Shown piece after piece: positions 11,900-23,467 of a stretch of 64,000 nt of DNA. This DNA is from Paramacrobiotus metropolitanus (taxonomy: Eukaryota; Tardigrada; Eutardigrada; Parachela; Macrobiotidae), in assembly GCF_019649055.1 (NCBI RefSeq), contig NW_026570226.1, forward strand, positions 1,984,001 through 2,048,000. Reading direction: 5' to 3'. Under the pieces are notes generated by a model. It saw nothing but the letters and a program-made list of their open reading frames with translations, was not told where the DNA came from and searched no databases. How positions within the stretch are numbered: the first letter of the stretch is position 1; each line of letters starts with the position of its first letter. The position numbers and the translations under genes were made by a program.

Positions 11900-13096
11900 T
11901 CTTTCTGCAGCACCTACGCGAAATGTACCAACAAGACAAATACAGTCGATGCATATATGGAAGTATTGCCAGTAGAAAAACTACTGTAAAGAAACCCTGC
12001 TCGTATTATTACTCTAATACATAAGTTCGAGCTCTGTATTGCACACAACTAACTGTAAGAATGAGGGTGTAAAATGTAAAATTGTAACCTGTGAATACGG
12101 AACAGAAAAGAACAGCCAGAGGATATATTCCGCACCTTTTTTACTAACTGTAAGCATAAGCAACTGGCAAAACTCGGGAAGTCCGATATATGTTGTACCG
12201 CTAAAAAGTCGATCTCGCGCCAGAATTAGCCGGCAGTATGAATAATTATTAGTGACAAGTAAGTAACAATAAACAAAACAGCATTTCTACTTAATCGCTG
12301 TGTACTATACTGGGAGTTCAACATGAGAAAACGTACGACTAGGAACTCAAAGTTTTTCCCTTCCGCCAAATGGCGTCAATAAATGAGCGCAGGTCAAGCA
12401 GGGATGTTGATGCCGTTTATGTTTTTGCGTGATAAACGGATTAAGTTCGCGAGTGCATTCATTTATTTCAGTGCCGGTCGATATCTCCCACGCACAAATG
12501 TGGGAAACGTAAACTGCAATGGAATGATACGGCTGGCTTACGAAAATTTTGGCGCAATATTGATAATGCTTGCAAGATTAGTGAAACCATCACCAAAATC
12601 TTACGGTGTTTGACTACGTTACGTCTACGTAGCTTCTGAAGTTAGCAAATGGGCATAAATAGTTGCATCACGCTATTGCAATTAATTCAGTACGTGATAA
12701 TTCGTTCATGTTACCGTACTGAATTGTGTTGTGCTGAATTGTTTCACCTTTTTAGAATTTTCAACGATAGCAATGTACTGTGTGCATTTATTTTGCTGCT
12801 CGGCCTATGCAAACTAGCAAATTACAGAAGAAATTTTTTGTTTATTTGGTTCTGCTGATATTTTTACGACGTTGTCGACTGCACTCACATTCAACAAAAC
12901 CAACGGAAAGTTTAACTGGGATTACTATAAAAAGCCAAAACCACTTATTAAAATTATCAGAAAGAGCGTTGTCATTACACAGCATCAGCACCAGGTCTAC
13001 TCGACGGCCGAAACCGAATGGTTTGCTAAACTGATACCTGCTCTTTTACTAGTCCAAAATTCTACAAACGACGAATACGAAAATAATTCTACAAAA
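11900..13096. other. intergenic interval with a weak plus-strand coding candidate
   Basis: This separates the secreted-protein gene start from the INTS11 stop. A plus-strand frame is open from about 12820 to a TGA at 13100-13102, with protein-like composition (for example FNKTNGKFNWDYY). Its stop abuts the INTS11 stop tail-to-tail. No start codon or upstream exon could be tied to it convincingly. An AATAAA on the minus strand (12841-12846) would serve as an INTS11 polyadenylation signal about 250 nt past its stop. Confidence 0.4.
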
Positions 13097-16000
13097 TCAT
13101 GAACTCGTTGTAACTTCATCAACACATTCATAATCCTCATACAGGTAATCGAGATCGTCGGCGGTGCGCTTCTTTAGAGGCAAGAGACATCCATATTCCT
13201 GTTCAGCGTCGCTGACCGTATAGCTGTCTGAATCGGATGCGGATGCCGTGTTCGGCTGCAATGTGTCATCAATTTCGCCCTCTTCGGGATGCACATCGAC
13301 GATCGACGATAACGCCTCGATAAATTGATCCACAACATCAGCCTCAACAAGACCGTCCTCCCACTTCATCACCAAATCATAGACAAAAGTTTTTGGAGCG
13401 TCCGAGGTATCGGTATTCAGGGTAACGTCGATGAGTAAATGCGGGCTGGCGAGCTGGCTGCTGCCCATGTCCAGTCCATAGTCCTCTTCTTTCGAGCCAC
13501 AAAACGGACCAAACCGCCTGAAAAACAGCTCAAACTGCAATAAAGCGTTCGTAAAAAACAAACGATTTAAATACGTAAATAAAATTAACAAGCAGTAAAA
13601 AGTGCACCACATTTCACATGCAACGTTTATCACGTTTTACACCATGTAAAAAATCCTACAAGTTCTAGCAGCGAACGAATAAACTGTAAAACTACAGTAA
13701 AATAAATCCATCGGCGGATTCGGAAAAGAACTTTTAAAATACCGAAACTCGAGCTAAATGAGGGGGTTTAGCATTGTAACGGCACACCGCAGTCGAAATT
13801 GAAAGCAGACAGTTCTACAGAAAAAAGCCTGATTCTTCGGGTTCATCACTAACCTGCAGAGAAGCTCATACGATAGCATACTTACTCTTCTCTTCACTAT
13901 TCAAATACTTATTCTTTAGTTTTACCTAGATACTTCTCGGCTTATCCGTTTTCGAGCCACTGCTGGTGGTGCTTGGCAAGAGAACGAATAATGCTCCGTG
14001 AAATAAGTCTTGTAGCAGTTCAATGAGTACAATCGTGCGGCCTCTTCTTCGCTGACGATGGAGATCTGTAACAATTTTTCATGCAGCTTTTGTTTCACAG
14101 AGTTAAAAGCTCTCCAAAAACGAGTAAGTTTACCTGTTCGTCTGCAACGATAACAATCCCATCGAAAATTCGCGAGATCATCTTGGAATGCATGGGAGGC
14201 ACTAAAATATTAAATATAATTAAAACGTAAAAGATTTTGTCAATAAATTCGTAACTGCAAGATATTGCACCAATTACCTAACATCACATTTTTATCGATC
14301 AAAACATTCTTAACATCAGGTGTTGGTATGGAAGCCGTTTCTCCATTAGCCGGATACAGACAAGGCACGCCGTATTCCTTCTCCACCTTCTTCTGGAGGA
14401 AGCCCATTTTCACTGCTTCGCCGTGGACCAGTAACACGTGACGCGGTGCGCACATCCTGATAAGTTGCATTATGCCTTTGGCATCCGCATGGGCACTAAA
14501 CGATAGATATTCGATATCCAGCTTTACATCGATCTGCAGCACAAGAAATAAGTTAAAAAACATTCCATTTCGTTAAAAATATCATTCTCGTAGTAATACC
14601 GTTTCTTTCGGGTTAAAAAATTCGATTTTCCGAACTCCGCTCAGGATCTTGTTTCCAACAGTTCCCGAAACGCAAAATCCTGGCAGGATAACCTGAAAAT
14701 GTAAAAGTTTTGTCTATCCCATTCAAATTCGCAGTAAGCTTACTAGTGAGTTTTAGTAGCAGTGCAGAAATCTTTCATAAAAAATCTTTAAATAGTTCAG
14801 AAATCTTTAATGTTCCTTTCTTTGTATATCAATATGTCGCCAATAATGTCGGTAAAAAACAGCGAAAGTGTGGCTCATTACCAATAAGAGTTTCACCGTA
14901 TGCACAACTATTGTAGGGACTCTACACTAATTCTCATTTCCCCTCAAATCATAAACGTTTGCAAGCTATTCCGAATTAGCACAAACACCGAAGATTAAGT
15001 ATATTTAAAATGTGCAATAAATTCAACAAACCATATTTTTGGGATCGGGCGCCCATTTTCTGAAAAGCTGCAGCGATAAACCGGCATGCAGCATGCCAGG
15101 AGAAGCAAAAACCACCATGGGTCCAGGATTATCGGCAAAAGCTCGCTCGAATGTCTGGAAAAGGGGACATTATCAGTAAATTCAACTTAACCGAATACCG
15201 ACAAACTCTTACTGAAATATGCTTGTATTCAAACATGTTGCGTTCCACGAAAGTTTTCTGCACTTTCTCGTTCATCCATGTAATAAATAACTTATAATAA
15301 TTCGTTGCCTGCAATAAACAGATAGACATTCAATACACAAGGCACTCTTCATCGATATTCTTCTGCATTTCATACCTTTTCTGTCAATCCCGCGCTAAAA
15401 TAAACCGGCGCAGTAAGTCCCATCCGGTCCCAATACGAATCGAGAAGAATGCATAGTTCTTGTGCGCGACCCAGCGCGAAGACAGGAATAAGGACCTACA
15501 GAGACACGTACAAGTGTTCCACTTTTATCGAGAATCTGAGCACGACGCTTCCCAACAATGCAGCGGTTTTCAAACATTAAGATATAGGTAACCAGACAAC
15601 AAAAGCAAAAGAACGAAACTGAAGTAGAAATGCGAAGTTCTAACTTAAACGAACTAAATTAAGAGAAGAATAATATGTATAACGAAGGCTGGCCATACCT
15701 TTCCACCGCGTGCAACTGCCGTGTGCACCTTCTTCAGGAATTCTCTCTCGCGAATCCGTTTGGAATCCCTAATTGTTGTGGCATACGTTGACTCTGTTAT
15801 GAGCACGTCGGGTCTGCACCGATCAATCCACGCCGAACCCAAATGTCGATCGGGCGTCATGTTATAATCGCCCTACAGCACCGCTTATAAATAACAATCC
15901 GGAATTTCCCACATTAAGAGACTCCTTTCTCCTTACCGTATAAACCAAACTCTCCTCGCCGACGCGTACATAAAACATCGCAGCGCCCAGAACATGGCCA

Positions 16001-17088
16001 GCATAATACACCTTAATAAAAATATCTCCAACGTTTACGCACTGATTCAGTCCCAAAGGCGTCACTTTAGCCATGCAGGCTTGGATTTGAGCGGAATTAA
16101 ACATGGACGTGTCTCCTTTACGCTCCACAGCAACTTTGCGAAAGTCTTCCTAAAACCAAAATATGGTAAACATTCCAACCATTCCGTATGCAAAAAATCG
16201 AAAAATAATTATAATTTCAAATCAATTTACAGTACACTCATATTCAGAGATATCATAAACAGCATCAAATTTTCAAACAGAAAAATTTCTCAAAAATGTG
16301 TTAGAAAATATTCCCGCGAATAAGTACCGAATAGGTATCAGTGGACGGATAATTTAATAGCACAATCAATTTATTTAGACATACCAGAAGGAGCGGACAT
16401 ACAGCTTTTGTCGGATGTGTCATGAACACTGGCCCATTGTAACCAATGACTTCAGTAAGGTGCGGCAAAGCCCCACAGTGATCCAAATGGAAATGGCTAA
16501 TTAACACACAGTCCAAGTAATCGTCCAGCTTCTCCTTAGATGTGATGTACTCAAAATCCGGAAACTTTTTCTATAGATAGCAAATTATATCGTATAAACC
16601 GTAAACAAACATTTTTTAACAACAGCCGAAAAAAATACAGCATTTCGCACATCTACGGCGCAACGATTTTGATGTTCTGTTGTCATAATAATAAAATTTT
16701 TATTCCACCAATTTTCTTTTTAATCTTTCGTTTTTCCATGGCAAAGCAATTTTTCCATGGCAAAGCAATGGAGCAATGCGACGTACCTGATCACCAGCAG
16801 ACATATGCATTCCACAATCCAACATGATGTGACGACCTCCGATGGTGACCAAAATGCAACTGCGCCCCACATCTGAAAACAATACACGGAATAGTACGGA
16901 CGATTAACGACGAAGATCAAAGCACTCGCGAGGATAGCAGTACCTTGGCCGGCTCCTGCAAAAACAAACGAAACGAACTGTCACTATTCCGTTTCATGGC
17001 GATGACATCGTACCATAAATTTAACTACAGCTCCGCTCGGGAACACTTGACCGTGCTTACCTAAAGGAGTGACTTTGATTGATGGCAT
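13097..17088 (-). CDS. INTS11: Integrator complex subunit 11, RNA endonuclease
   Basis: INTS11 is the metallo-beta-lactamase/beta-CASP nuclease of the nuclear Integrator complex. It cleaves snRNA 3' ends and nascent transcripts and pairs with INTS9. The 14 minus-strand exons are 17088-17061, 16955-16944, 16872-16787, 16570-16385, 16149-15937, 15872-15699, 15495-15376, 15308-15213, 15154-15032, 14692-14600, 14533-14278, 14201-14134, 14065-13926 and 13517-13097. They total 2016 nt, or 671 residues, against about 600 in human. The start reads [10 protein letters not shown]. The metal-binding HFHLDH is at residues 68-73. The catalytic glutamate in TESTY is about residue 202. The long stretches [18 protein letters not shown] and [14 protein letters not shown] identify INTS11 rather than CPSF73. 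The tail after about residue 560 is divergent and strongly acidic, longer than usual. Exon 2 is only 12 nt. The exon 9 donor is GTTTGT. The exon 13/14 junction has an alternative in-phase choice (donor GTATCT with acceptor at 13536), so a few residues there are uncertain. Confidence 0.97.
16732..16769. repeat. 19-bp tandem duplication in INTS11 intron 3
   Basis: TTTTCCATGGCAAAGCAAT is present twice head-to-tail, 18 bp beyond the exon 3 donor. A recent slippage duplication is the simplest explanation. Confidence 0.8.
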
Positions 17089-18820
17089 CTTTAACCATAT
17101 ACTCCTCGCACAAAGCAAGGATTGTGTATTACGAAGATTTTCAGGTTTTCAACGCAAGATGAATGTGCAGATCCTACTCAAACAAAAACGAAAAACCCAG
17201 CATCAGCACTTGAACAACGACGAAGCTCAAGTGACAGCGCACCAGCGCAATGCTGATCGATCACTGTAGCAAACCAGAATTATGAATTACAAAGTTTTAA
17301 GAATAACTGGTCCCAAGTAATGATAACTTAAAACATGGTTTGGCTTTCCTCCGTTTATAAACTGTTCAAGTAAACTGTAAACCTGTAAAAATATAAAATT
17401 GGGCATTCTGTAACTTTGTTGTTGCGAGTTCTCTCTTCCAATTCAGTACGAGTACTGTAGGTAACTGCCACTTCAAGAAGTCATACCTGAGAACTGTTAG
17501 CGATTGCATGGCTATGTAAATGCGTAATTTATACAGTATACACAGCCATGGCAGTATGTTTTGTTTACTACCGTAAACATGTGAAATGTGAAGTCGTAAA
17601 AGTAGACTTCTTTTTTTGTTTGAATTTTAAAAGTTAGTTGAGGTTGGTTTTATAACCTCTTTACGTTGTGTACACGGCTTCTCGCATAGTTTTCCTTTTT
17701 GTATATTTCTGGCAATTATTTTACGGTCTTTTCCACCAAAAACTAGTAGAAGAAAAAGGACCGGAAGGAACTAACGTCTGATTGTTGACCGGTGACCCCC
17801 TACGATACGATTTATTTATTTACAAAACGGTCCACAACATTCCTGATTTATAGGATGAGAAAATAAGCTCCATTGGCGTTCCACATTTTGATATTATTGT
17901 TAAATCCCAACTTATGTGAGATCTGGAAGATATACCCATAGAACACCCGGACTTCCGGATTAATTTGTCATCCAAAACTGTCACCAGCTTACAAGCTGGT
18001 CACACATGCACACTGGCAGCTTTACTCATGAGTCATGAGGTACATACTGGGAATCCGCCGCCAATCCGGGATGAACATGAGTGGAAACCTGAAGTGACTT
18101 GCAAAATCAGCGCTCTGCAATGTGCCGGAAGTATGAGTACTTTTTCTGGAATAAAGTCACAGACATGATACTTTTTATTGTGTATAGAAGCATACGCGCG
18201 GTAGCGCATTAGTCCAGTACCAGGGACTCCTTCTAATCTGCATTTATCTAACCTATCCGACCAAAGGTGAACCGGTTGCAATATTAACGTTCATGTTCAG
18301 AGCCCAAATGCGAGTGCGCACTGCGCAAGCCGCTTTATTTGCGTGTTTCCTAACATTAACAAATGTTCATTTTAATTTGAACAATTTCGATTTGTAAGTG
18401 CAGTTGCATTCCACTAGACGAACCGCTATTAATTACTTTTCCTTGGTATGCATTTACTTTCTTTAAATATAAATTATGAGACATGACTGATGCTGTTTCT
18501 TGCTTATTATTATTATTGAAATTTAGCGCGTAAATAAAATAATGCTACCGCAAATGGGATGCATGTGTCACGAGTTGACATGACGGCATATATAATCGTA
18601 TTTATTTTGAACCGCAACTGTGAGCGCAAACAACCAACCAAATAAATATTGGGAACAGACGCGTACTTAACAACGTTAGGTACTGATACCACAGTTTCCA
18701 TGCTCGACACACGGGACACAAATCAAAGGTCACAATAGCAACTTTAGGACACTAAACCACGCCACTTAATGATTATGACATTAAATTTCCATCACAGAGT
18801 TCGATTACAGTATGCGACAT
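17089..18820. other. intergenic interval between INTS11 start and GPCR stop
   Basis: This holds the INTS11 promoter at its left end and the GPCR 3' flank at its right. A TTTATT at 18601 gives a possible minus-strand AATAAA for the GPCR, about 215 nt past its stop. Minus ORF 18033-18281 and plus ORF 17965-18168 overlap and show no recognisable domain. I see no RNA gene or repeat. Confidence 0.5.
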
Positions 18821-20023
18821 TTAAGAATGGTTTCCTGTGTAATGTGTGCTTCTGGTCTGTCCGGTGCGGTGTGGAATAACGCTGACCCGCCAATCACACA
18901 CCGAGACCGGTACCCGGCCAAAGGCTCCGCACTGATACAGTTTTCGGCGCAGTGGTTCACGAATACTGGGCACCTTTGTGGCGTACACGACACAATTGAC
19001 CAAGCTGTTTCCATACAGAAGATATAAGGTCGTGAGATAAATCTGGTATACCGTTGTAAAGTACTCATCGGAACACACAAACATAACTGCACTGCAGATA
19101 CCACAGGGACAGGAAGTAATCAAAAAAGTAGTCGTTAGGATCATCATCGTCGTCGCTTGCTTGTTACTCGATGGCGGTTTAGCATCGCCGTTCTGCAGCG
19201 AATTAGTGTCGGTGGACTTTAATGATGCTTTTCCTGCCGCCAGCTTTCTCTTCCGCTTTTGCAGAGCGAGAAAAATCCATCCATACAGGATGAACACAAT
19301 AATCGGCGGTAAAATATTACTGGTAACCACTAAGAAGTTTCCCAACCAGATTATTTGGAAAAATTCATTTTTACACTGGTTGCCGCCAGATATCCGGATT
19401 CCGGTAAAAACATCCATTAGCTGCACCGGGCCATATAACAGTAGATTGAAAACCCAGCTGTAAATGATGTTACAAATGACCTTTCTGTGGGTTTCTTCAT
19501 TTGCAAATGCCGCGCCTTTGCTGATCATTTTATACCGATTATATGCTACCAGCATGATTGTCGTACTGGCTTCACTGGTTATAGTCCAGTCGATGATTTT
19601 GTAGATGCGACAAAAGACAAACGGAGCCGGCCAACATCCACTCAAATCCAACGTTAACCGCGATGGCAGCGCAATCAATCCAACCAGCGCGTCACATAGG
19701 GACAGATTTATGAGATAATAATGCTGCGGCAAACGCAGTTCGCGTTTCGCAATAAACAAGTACAAAACGATGAGATTCATACAAATTGTCAAAATGTTCT
19801 GGGGAATACAGATAATCGAAATTAATGTTCGCAATAAAACGTTGAATGCATACACGGGACAATCCGGATTTGGCGATATTAATGACTTCGTGATGGTGAG
19901 ATTGGTGACGTTGAAACTGGTATTCCAGATCTCCCAATTATTCACTGTTAATAATTTTTCGTCGATCATGGAGAATCCAAAAAATAATATATATTCAAAA
20001 ATCTTTAGTTTTGCTAATTCCAA
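18821..20023 (-). CDS. class A G protein-coupled receptor, intronless
   Basis: A single open frame of 400 codons encodes seven hydrophobic helices at roughly residues 65-92, 101-122, 134-160, 183-205, 224-250, 290-315 and 325-345. The N-terminus carries sequons NTS, NVT and NLT. Rhodopsin-class markers are: D2.50 (NLSLCD, residue 111); the disulfide cysteine before TM3 (FVFCR) with a partner in loop 2 (GGNQC); and an arginine at residue 163 in YNRY, where DRY is expected. An aspartate (residue 145) lies exactly 18 residues before that arginine, the position of the amine-binding D3.32 in muscarinic, histamine and monoamine receptors. The TM6 CWxP motif is replaced by SCPCG, and NPxxY is degenerate (NSLVNCVVY). 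A loop rich in K/R/S/T joins TM5 and TM6. An amine-like orphan receptor is the best guess; the ligand cannot be told. The Met at 19966 is an alternative start. Confidence 0.85.
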   Translation of the reverse strand: MELAKLKIFEYILFFGFSMIDEKLLTVNNWEIWNTSFNVTNLTITKSLISPNPDCPVYAFNVLLRTLISIICIPQNILTICMNLIVLYLFIAKRELRLPQHYYLINLSLCDALVGLIALPSRLTLDLSGCWPAPFVFCRIYKIIDWTITSEASTTIMLVAYNRYKMISKGAAFANEETHRKVICNIIYSWVFNLLLYGPVQLMDVFTGIRISGGNQCKNEFFQIIWLGNFLVVTSNILPPIIVFILYGWIFLALQKRKRKLAAGKASLKSTDTNSLQNGDAKPPSSNKQATTMMILTTTFLITSCPCGICSAVMFVCSDEYFTTVYQIYLTTLYLLYGNSLVNCVVYATKVPSIREPLRRKLYQCGAFGRVPVSVCDWRVSVIPHRTGQTRSTHYTGNHS

Positions 20024-21801
20024 AACAGATCAGAAATAACCAAAACAATAACAATTACAGGAAAGTTTGCGCGTAATTTTAATTAACGTAAATTACATAA
20101 TTACCGCTTTAACCGATTAGCTGATATTAATATTCACGACATCCATAAAATAATATTCATGACATCCATAAAAACATCTAAAAATTTTATTACGATTAAA
20201 TGCACAGCCATGTTAAAGGTTTAAATCCACGCAAGCTGCATTCTACGTGTAGCAAATTAAACTAGTAAAGCCGTAGCACATTTGCCACATGTTCTAAGCG
20301 CTAGCGAAGAATGTCTGCCACCGGAAATGCAAATACGCGCCAGTGTGAGTCGGCTTTTGGTTTCAACAGCTGCCGCAAAATAATCCGGTATTCTATCCCT
20401 AATTGAGTGGATTATTACGCCCGTCCTTGTTATTTGATGGCGATAAACGTGCACTTTGGCGGTGCAAAATTGGTTGTTTGGAGTTGGAAGATGACAGTGT
20501 AGCGCATTGACATTATTAGGCAGCTACGCCGGTGCACCGTCGAAGTGTTGGCACAATTAAGTACTACAATACAGCATCGAGTGGGCAAACTAAAACGTGC
20601 ACAATTAACTGTGCGCCATTTGATTATTTTCGATCGATAACAATAATGAAATGGCGCAGTACGTGCTTGTAGAATAGGTCTACTATTTGTCTGCAATAGT
20701 ATCCGCATATTCATATTACAGTCATATAATACAGTTCGGTTGTATTTGTATGTGCGCATGTATTGTTATGCATGGAAATTTTTGCCCGTTTGCATGACCC
20801 GGGAATGTCTGCCCTTTTGAAGGGTTAGTTTTGTGTTAACGTTGTCGGAAGTAAATTCTAACTTCTAAGCACAATACAATACGCTGTGATAATTTTCACA
20901 ACCATATATTCTATAATTATGTAAAATAAATCTTTGGAATGGCCAGCGTCAGCAAGCGTGTTGTCGACACCATACAAAAACGAAAACCTTGTTTCCAGGG
21001 CAAGAGTTGTAGAGTTTCGTCAATATAATGTCTCGTACAATATCAGCTGGAAGTAAGTAGTTTATTTAAATTTTTCAGGCAAACTACCGCTTTGTTTAAC
21101 GTGGGCTTAAAAAATCAACTGAATGGGCAAACTGGATCAACGTATCACATGAGTACCGCATCTCATTTTGCTACTACTCTGTGTTTGTAACAAAAGTAAG
21201 TAATTTTTGATTTTGTAATGGGCTTCGATGAATATAAAAATATAAAGGAATGTTGATTTGACATAGCTTTACAGCGTGTAAATAAAATTAAATAAGTGTA
21301 ACCATGTACAATACTAATGTAAGTACTAAATCTGACGTGAATTTTTATGCCTACGTGGATTGTTTCATTGTATAAAAGTTGTCGAACTGCCGTCTAATAG
21401 CGAAAATATCACGCGTCCCAGTTTGACAGCCCAGCCTGTTATGTATAAAGTAATCATAAAACATTTCAGTCCTAATTCAGCAAATCTGTGCTAAACTCGA
21501 AAAACACCAAGAAATCCAAAAAACAGAACGCGATCCAAAAACCTCCTTTTAGGACCTTGCCAGTTGACCATGATGGATTAGCAAGTCCACAGAACGAACA
21601 AAATAGGACGGCGCCTGCATTGACCGTCGACTGGACTCCTTCTCATGCAAGACAGACATGAACTACAAAGCTGCTCTGTATAGTCTCTGGTTCTTATCTG
21701 TGCTCCACAATAGCTGAAAAAAACTTTCTTTCAAAGGAGAGAGACATATCACAGCTCAGACTGAGGACAGTTTTTTTCTGTCAGTTCATTTGACTTAAAG
21801 G
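20024..21801. other. intergenic interval between divergent GPCR and Gly-rich genes
   Basis: No gene is supported. Between 20999 and about 21660 on the plus strand there are three open segments with protein-like composition and splice-like edges, described under findings. One implied intron would be only 26 nt, so no model is proposed. The rest is AT-rich. Confidence 0.4.
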
Positions 21802-21809
21802 TATATAAG
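21802..21809 (+). promoter_or_regulatory. TATA box of the Gly/Gln-rich secreted gene
   Basis: TATATAAG lies in a G-rich context (AAAGGTATATAAGCCGG) about 170 nt upstream of the ATG. A pyrimidine-A start context (ACCATCAGATCG) lies about 30 nt downstream, at 21838-21849, which is the expected transcription start. Confidence 0.75.
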
Positions 21810-21975
21810 CCGGACATTTCGCCACTAAAATACACTCACCATCAGATCGTTAGTACAGTTTTTAGCAAATCCTGCTACTTTCGTTTTTTACTGCTTTTTA
21901 CGCTTTATCAACTGTTAATTACCGCTAACTGACTTTTTTACGAGTTTCATAATCCCTGAACTGTATCATCAAACC

Positions 21976-22881
21976 ATGTATTCCCAAACGGTAAGTCCGA
22001 GTACAAATCTATCAAACTACTAAATGACCTTTGAACAATTAACAAACCGCTACCACCGTGTACATATTAAACGGATACGGTGTTGCAAACTGAACTTTCA
22101 AATCACATAATTTAACTAATATATATATCAAAAATCAACTAAAATTTTAGCGGAGCAACGTCGCAATATTATTTTCTTTGTATTTTAGACCATTACAAAG
22201 TACAGTAATATGCGTTACCACTTCGGATCGAAGAAATTTCTGTGATTCAAATTCTGCTTTGTTTTTCTGTTTTCGCGATAGTGAATTCATATTCGTCATT
22301 GTTCTCGAATTCGTATTAATTCTCTTAAGTTCCATGCATTTCATTTGCGAGCAGTTACTAGATTCAGAATTAACTGGTTTTTTTTATTACAGATCGTGTT
22401 CACCGCCGTGGTGTTCGCCTGCCTCGGCCTGGTCGTTGCCCAGTTCGGTATTGGAAATGTGGGCTTCGGCGGTCTTGGTGGTATCGGCGGCGGACTTGGT
22501 GGTCTCGGCGGTGGTCTTGGCGGCATCGGTGGAATTGGAGGCCTTGGTGGATACGGCGGTTTGGGAGCCGGTCTGGGTGCCAACACTGCCGGATCGGGAT
22601 GGGGTGCCGCCGCCCAACCCACACAGATGCTCCAGCCCATGCAGCTTGCCATGCCCGTGCAGACGTCCAGCGGATGGGGTGCGCAGACTCAGCCGCAGGT
22701 CCAACTCCAACCGGTGCAGCTGACCATGCCTATCCAGAACACGGCCGCCATTCCCACGCAACCCATTGCTGCCGCTGCCACTCAGCCCATTGCTGCACCT
22801 GTTGCCGCGACGGCGCCGATTCAAGCCTTGGCCATTCCTTCACAGAATGCAGCCGGTTGGGGCTCAGTCTTAGGTCGATAA
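21976..22881 (+). CDS. secreted glycine-rich / glutamine-rich low-complexity protein
   Basis: Exon 1 is 21976-21990 (MYSQT, then donor GTAAGT). Exon 2 is 22393-22881, after a TTTTTTATTACAG acceptor. Both are phase 0 and give 167 residues. The join creates a textbook signal peptide, ending near VVAQ, that is lost if the open frame at 22345 is read alone. The mature protein begins with about 45 residues of GGLGG/GGIGG repeats. It continues with two copies of a unit of the form SGWGAxxQPxxxLQP, each ending in MP-Q, then an Ala/Pro/Gln/Thr tail ending in a third GW. GC and codon bias are far above the neighbours, as in a highly expressed gene. The composition suggests an extracellular matrix, cuticle or silk-like structural protein, but that is inference; the TATA-driven promoter fits strong regulated expression. 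Confidence 0.85.
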
Positions 22882-23467
22882 ACACTTGATATTTGTTTTT
22901 TTTGCCAATAACTCTCGATGGGCTGTTTTGAAGTTTTATTTCTGCTTTACTTTTTTGACGCTGTAATTTACAGCAAACTGATCCCGGAATCTAACAGTTT
23001 CTTATTAGTTATTTGAAGAAATTATTTACTAAACGCTTCAGTGAATGAGTAACATGAGTTAATAAAGACGACTTCCACATTTTACAATGATCGACATTCC
23101 GATAAACTAAAGGACAAAACATCAATGTTATAATCACCAACTCCGACTTCTAAGGAAAGAAAAACAGCAAAATACATTGCATAGGATTTGGGGTTAATTC
23201 AAAAATTATGCCGTTCTGTTATTTTCCCATGTAATAACTATAACGGCTCCATCAAGAATACATTATAAGCTACACTTCTGTATATACAAAATTAGCTCCA
23301 AAAATACTAAATCGCGGAACCGATCACTTCATGACACCACAGCCACATCTTTTCGATCCATATAATATCTGCAAAAAAAAATCCAATATCCCAACTGACA
23401 ATTCAAAGGAATAAAGTAATGGGACAACGTCATTCGTTTCCACGAACCATTTCGTTTACTAGTGCAA
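22882..23467. other. convergent 3' flanks
   Basis: This non-coding interval lies between the stop of the Gly-rich gene and the stop of the RRM-RING gene. It contains an AATAAA at 23061-23066, 180 nt after the first stop, described separately. Confidence 0.6.
23061..23066 (+). terminator. polyadenylation signal AATAAA of the Gly-rich gene
   Basis: This is the canonical hexamer, about 180 nt downstream of the TAA at 22879-22881 and the first good AATAAA in that flank. Confidence 0.6.

Noticed and set aside
22387-22824. 145-codon minus-strand ORF opposite the Gly-rich gene
   Set aside because: It is the shadow of a GC-rich repetitive coding region; the plus frame has a signal peptide, splice sites and promoter.
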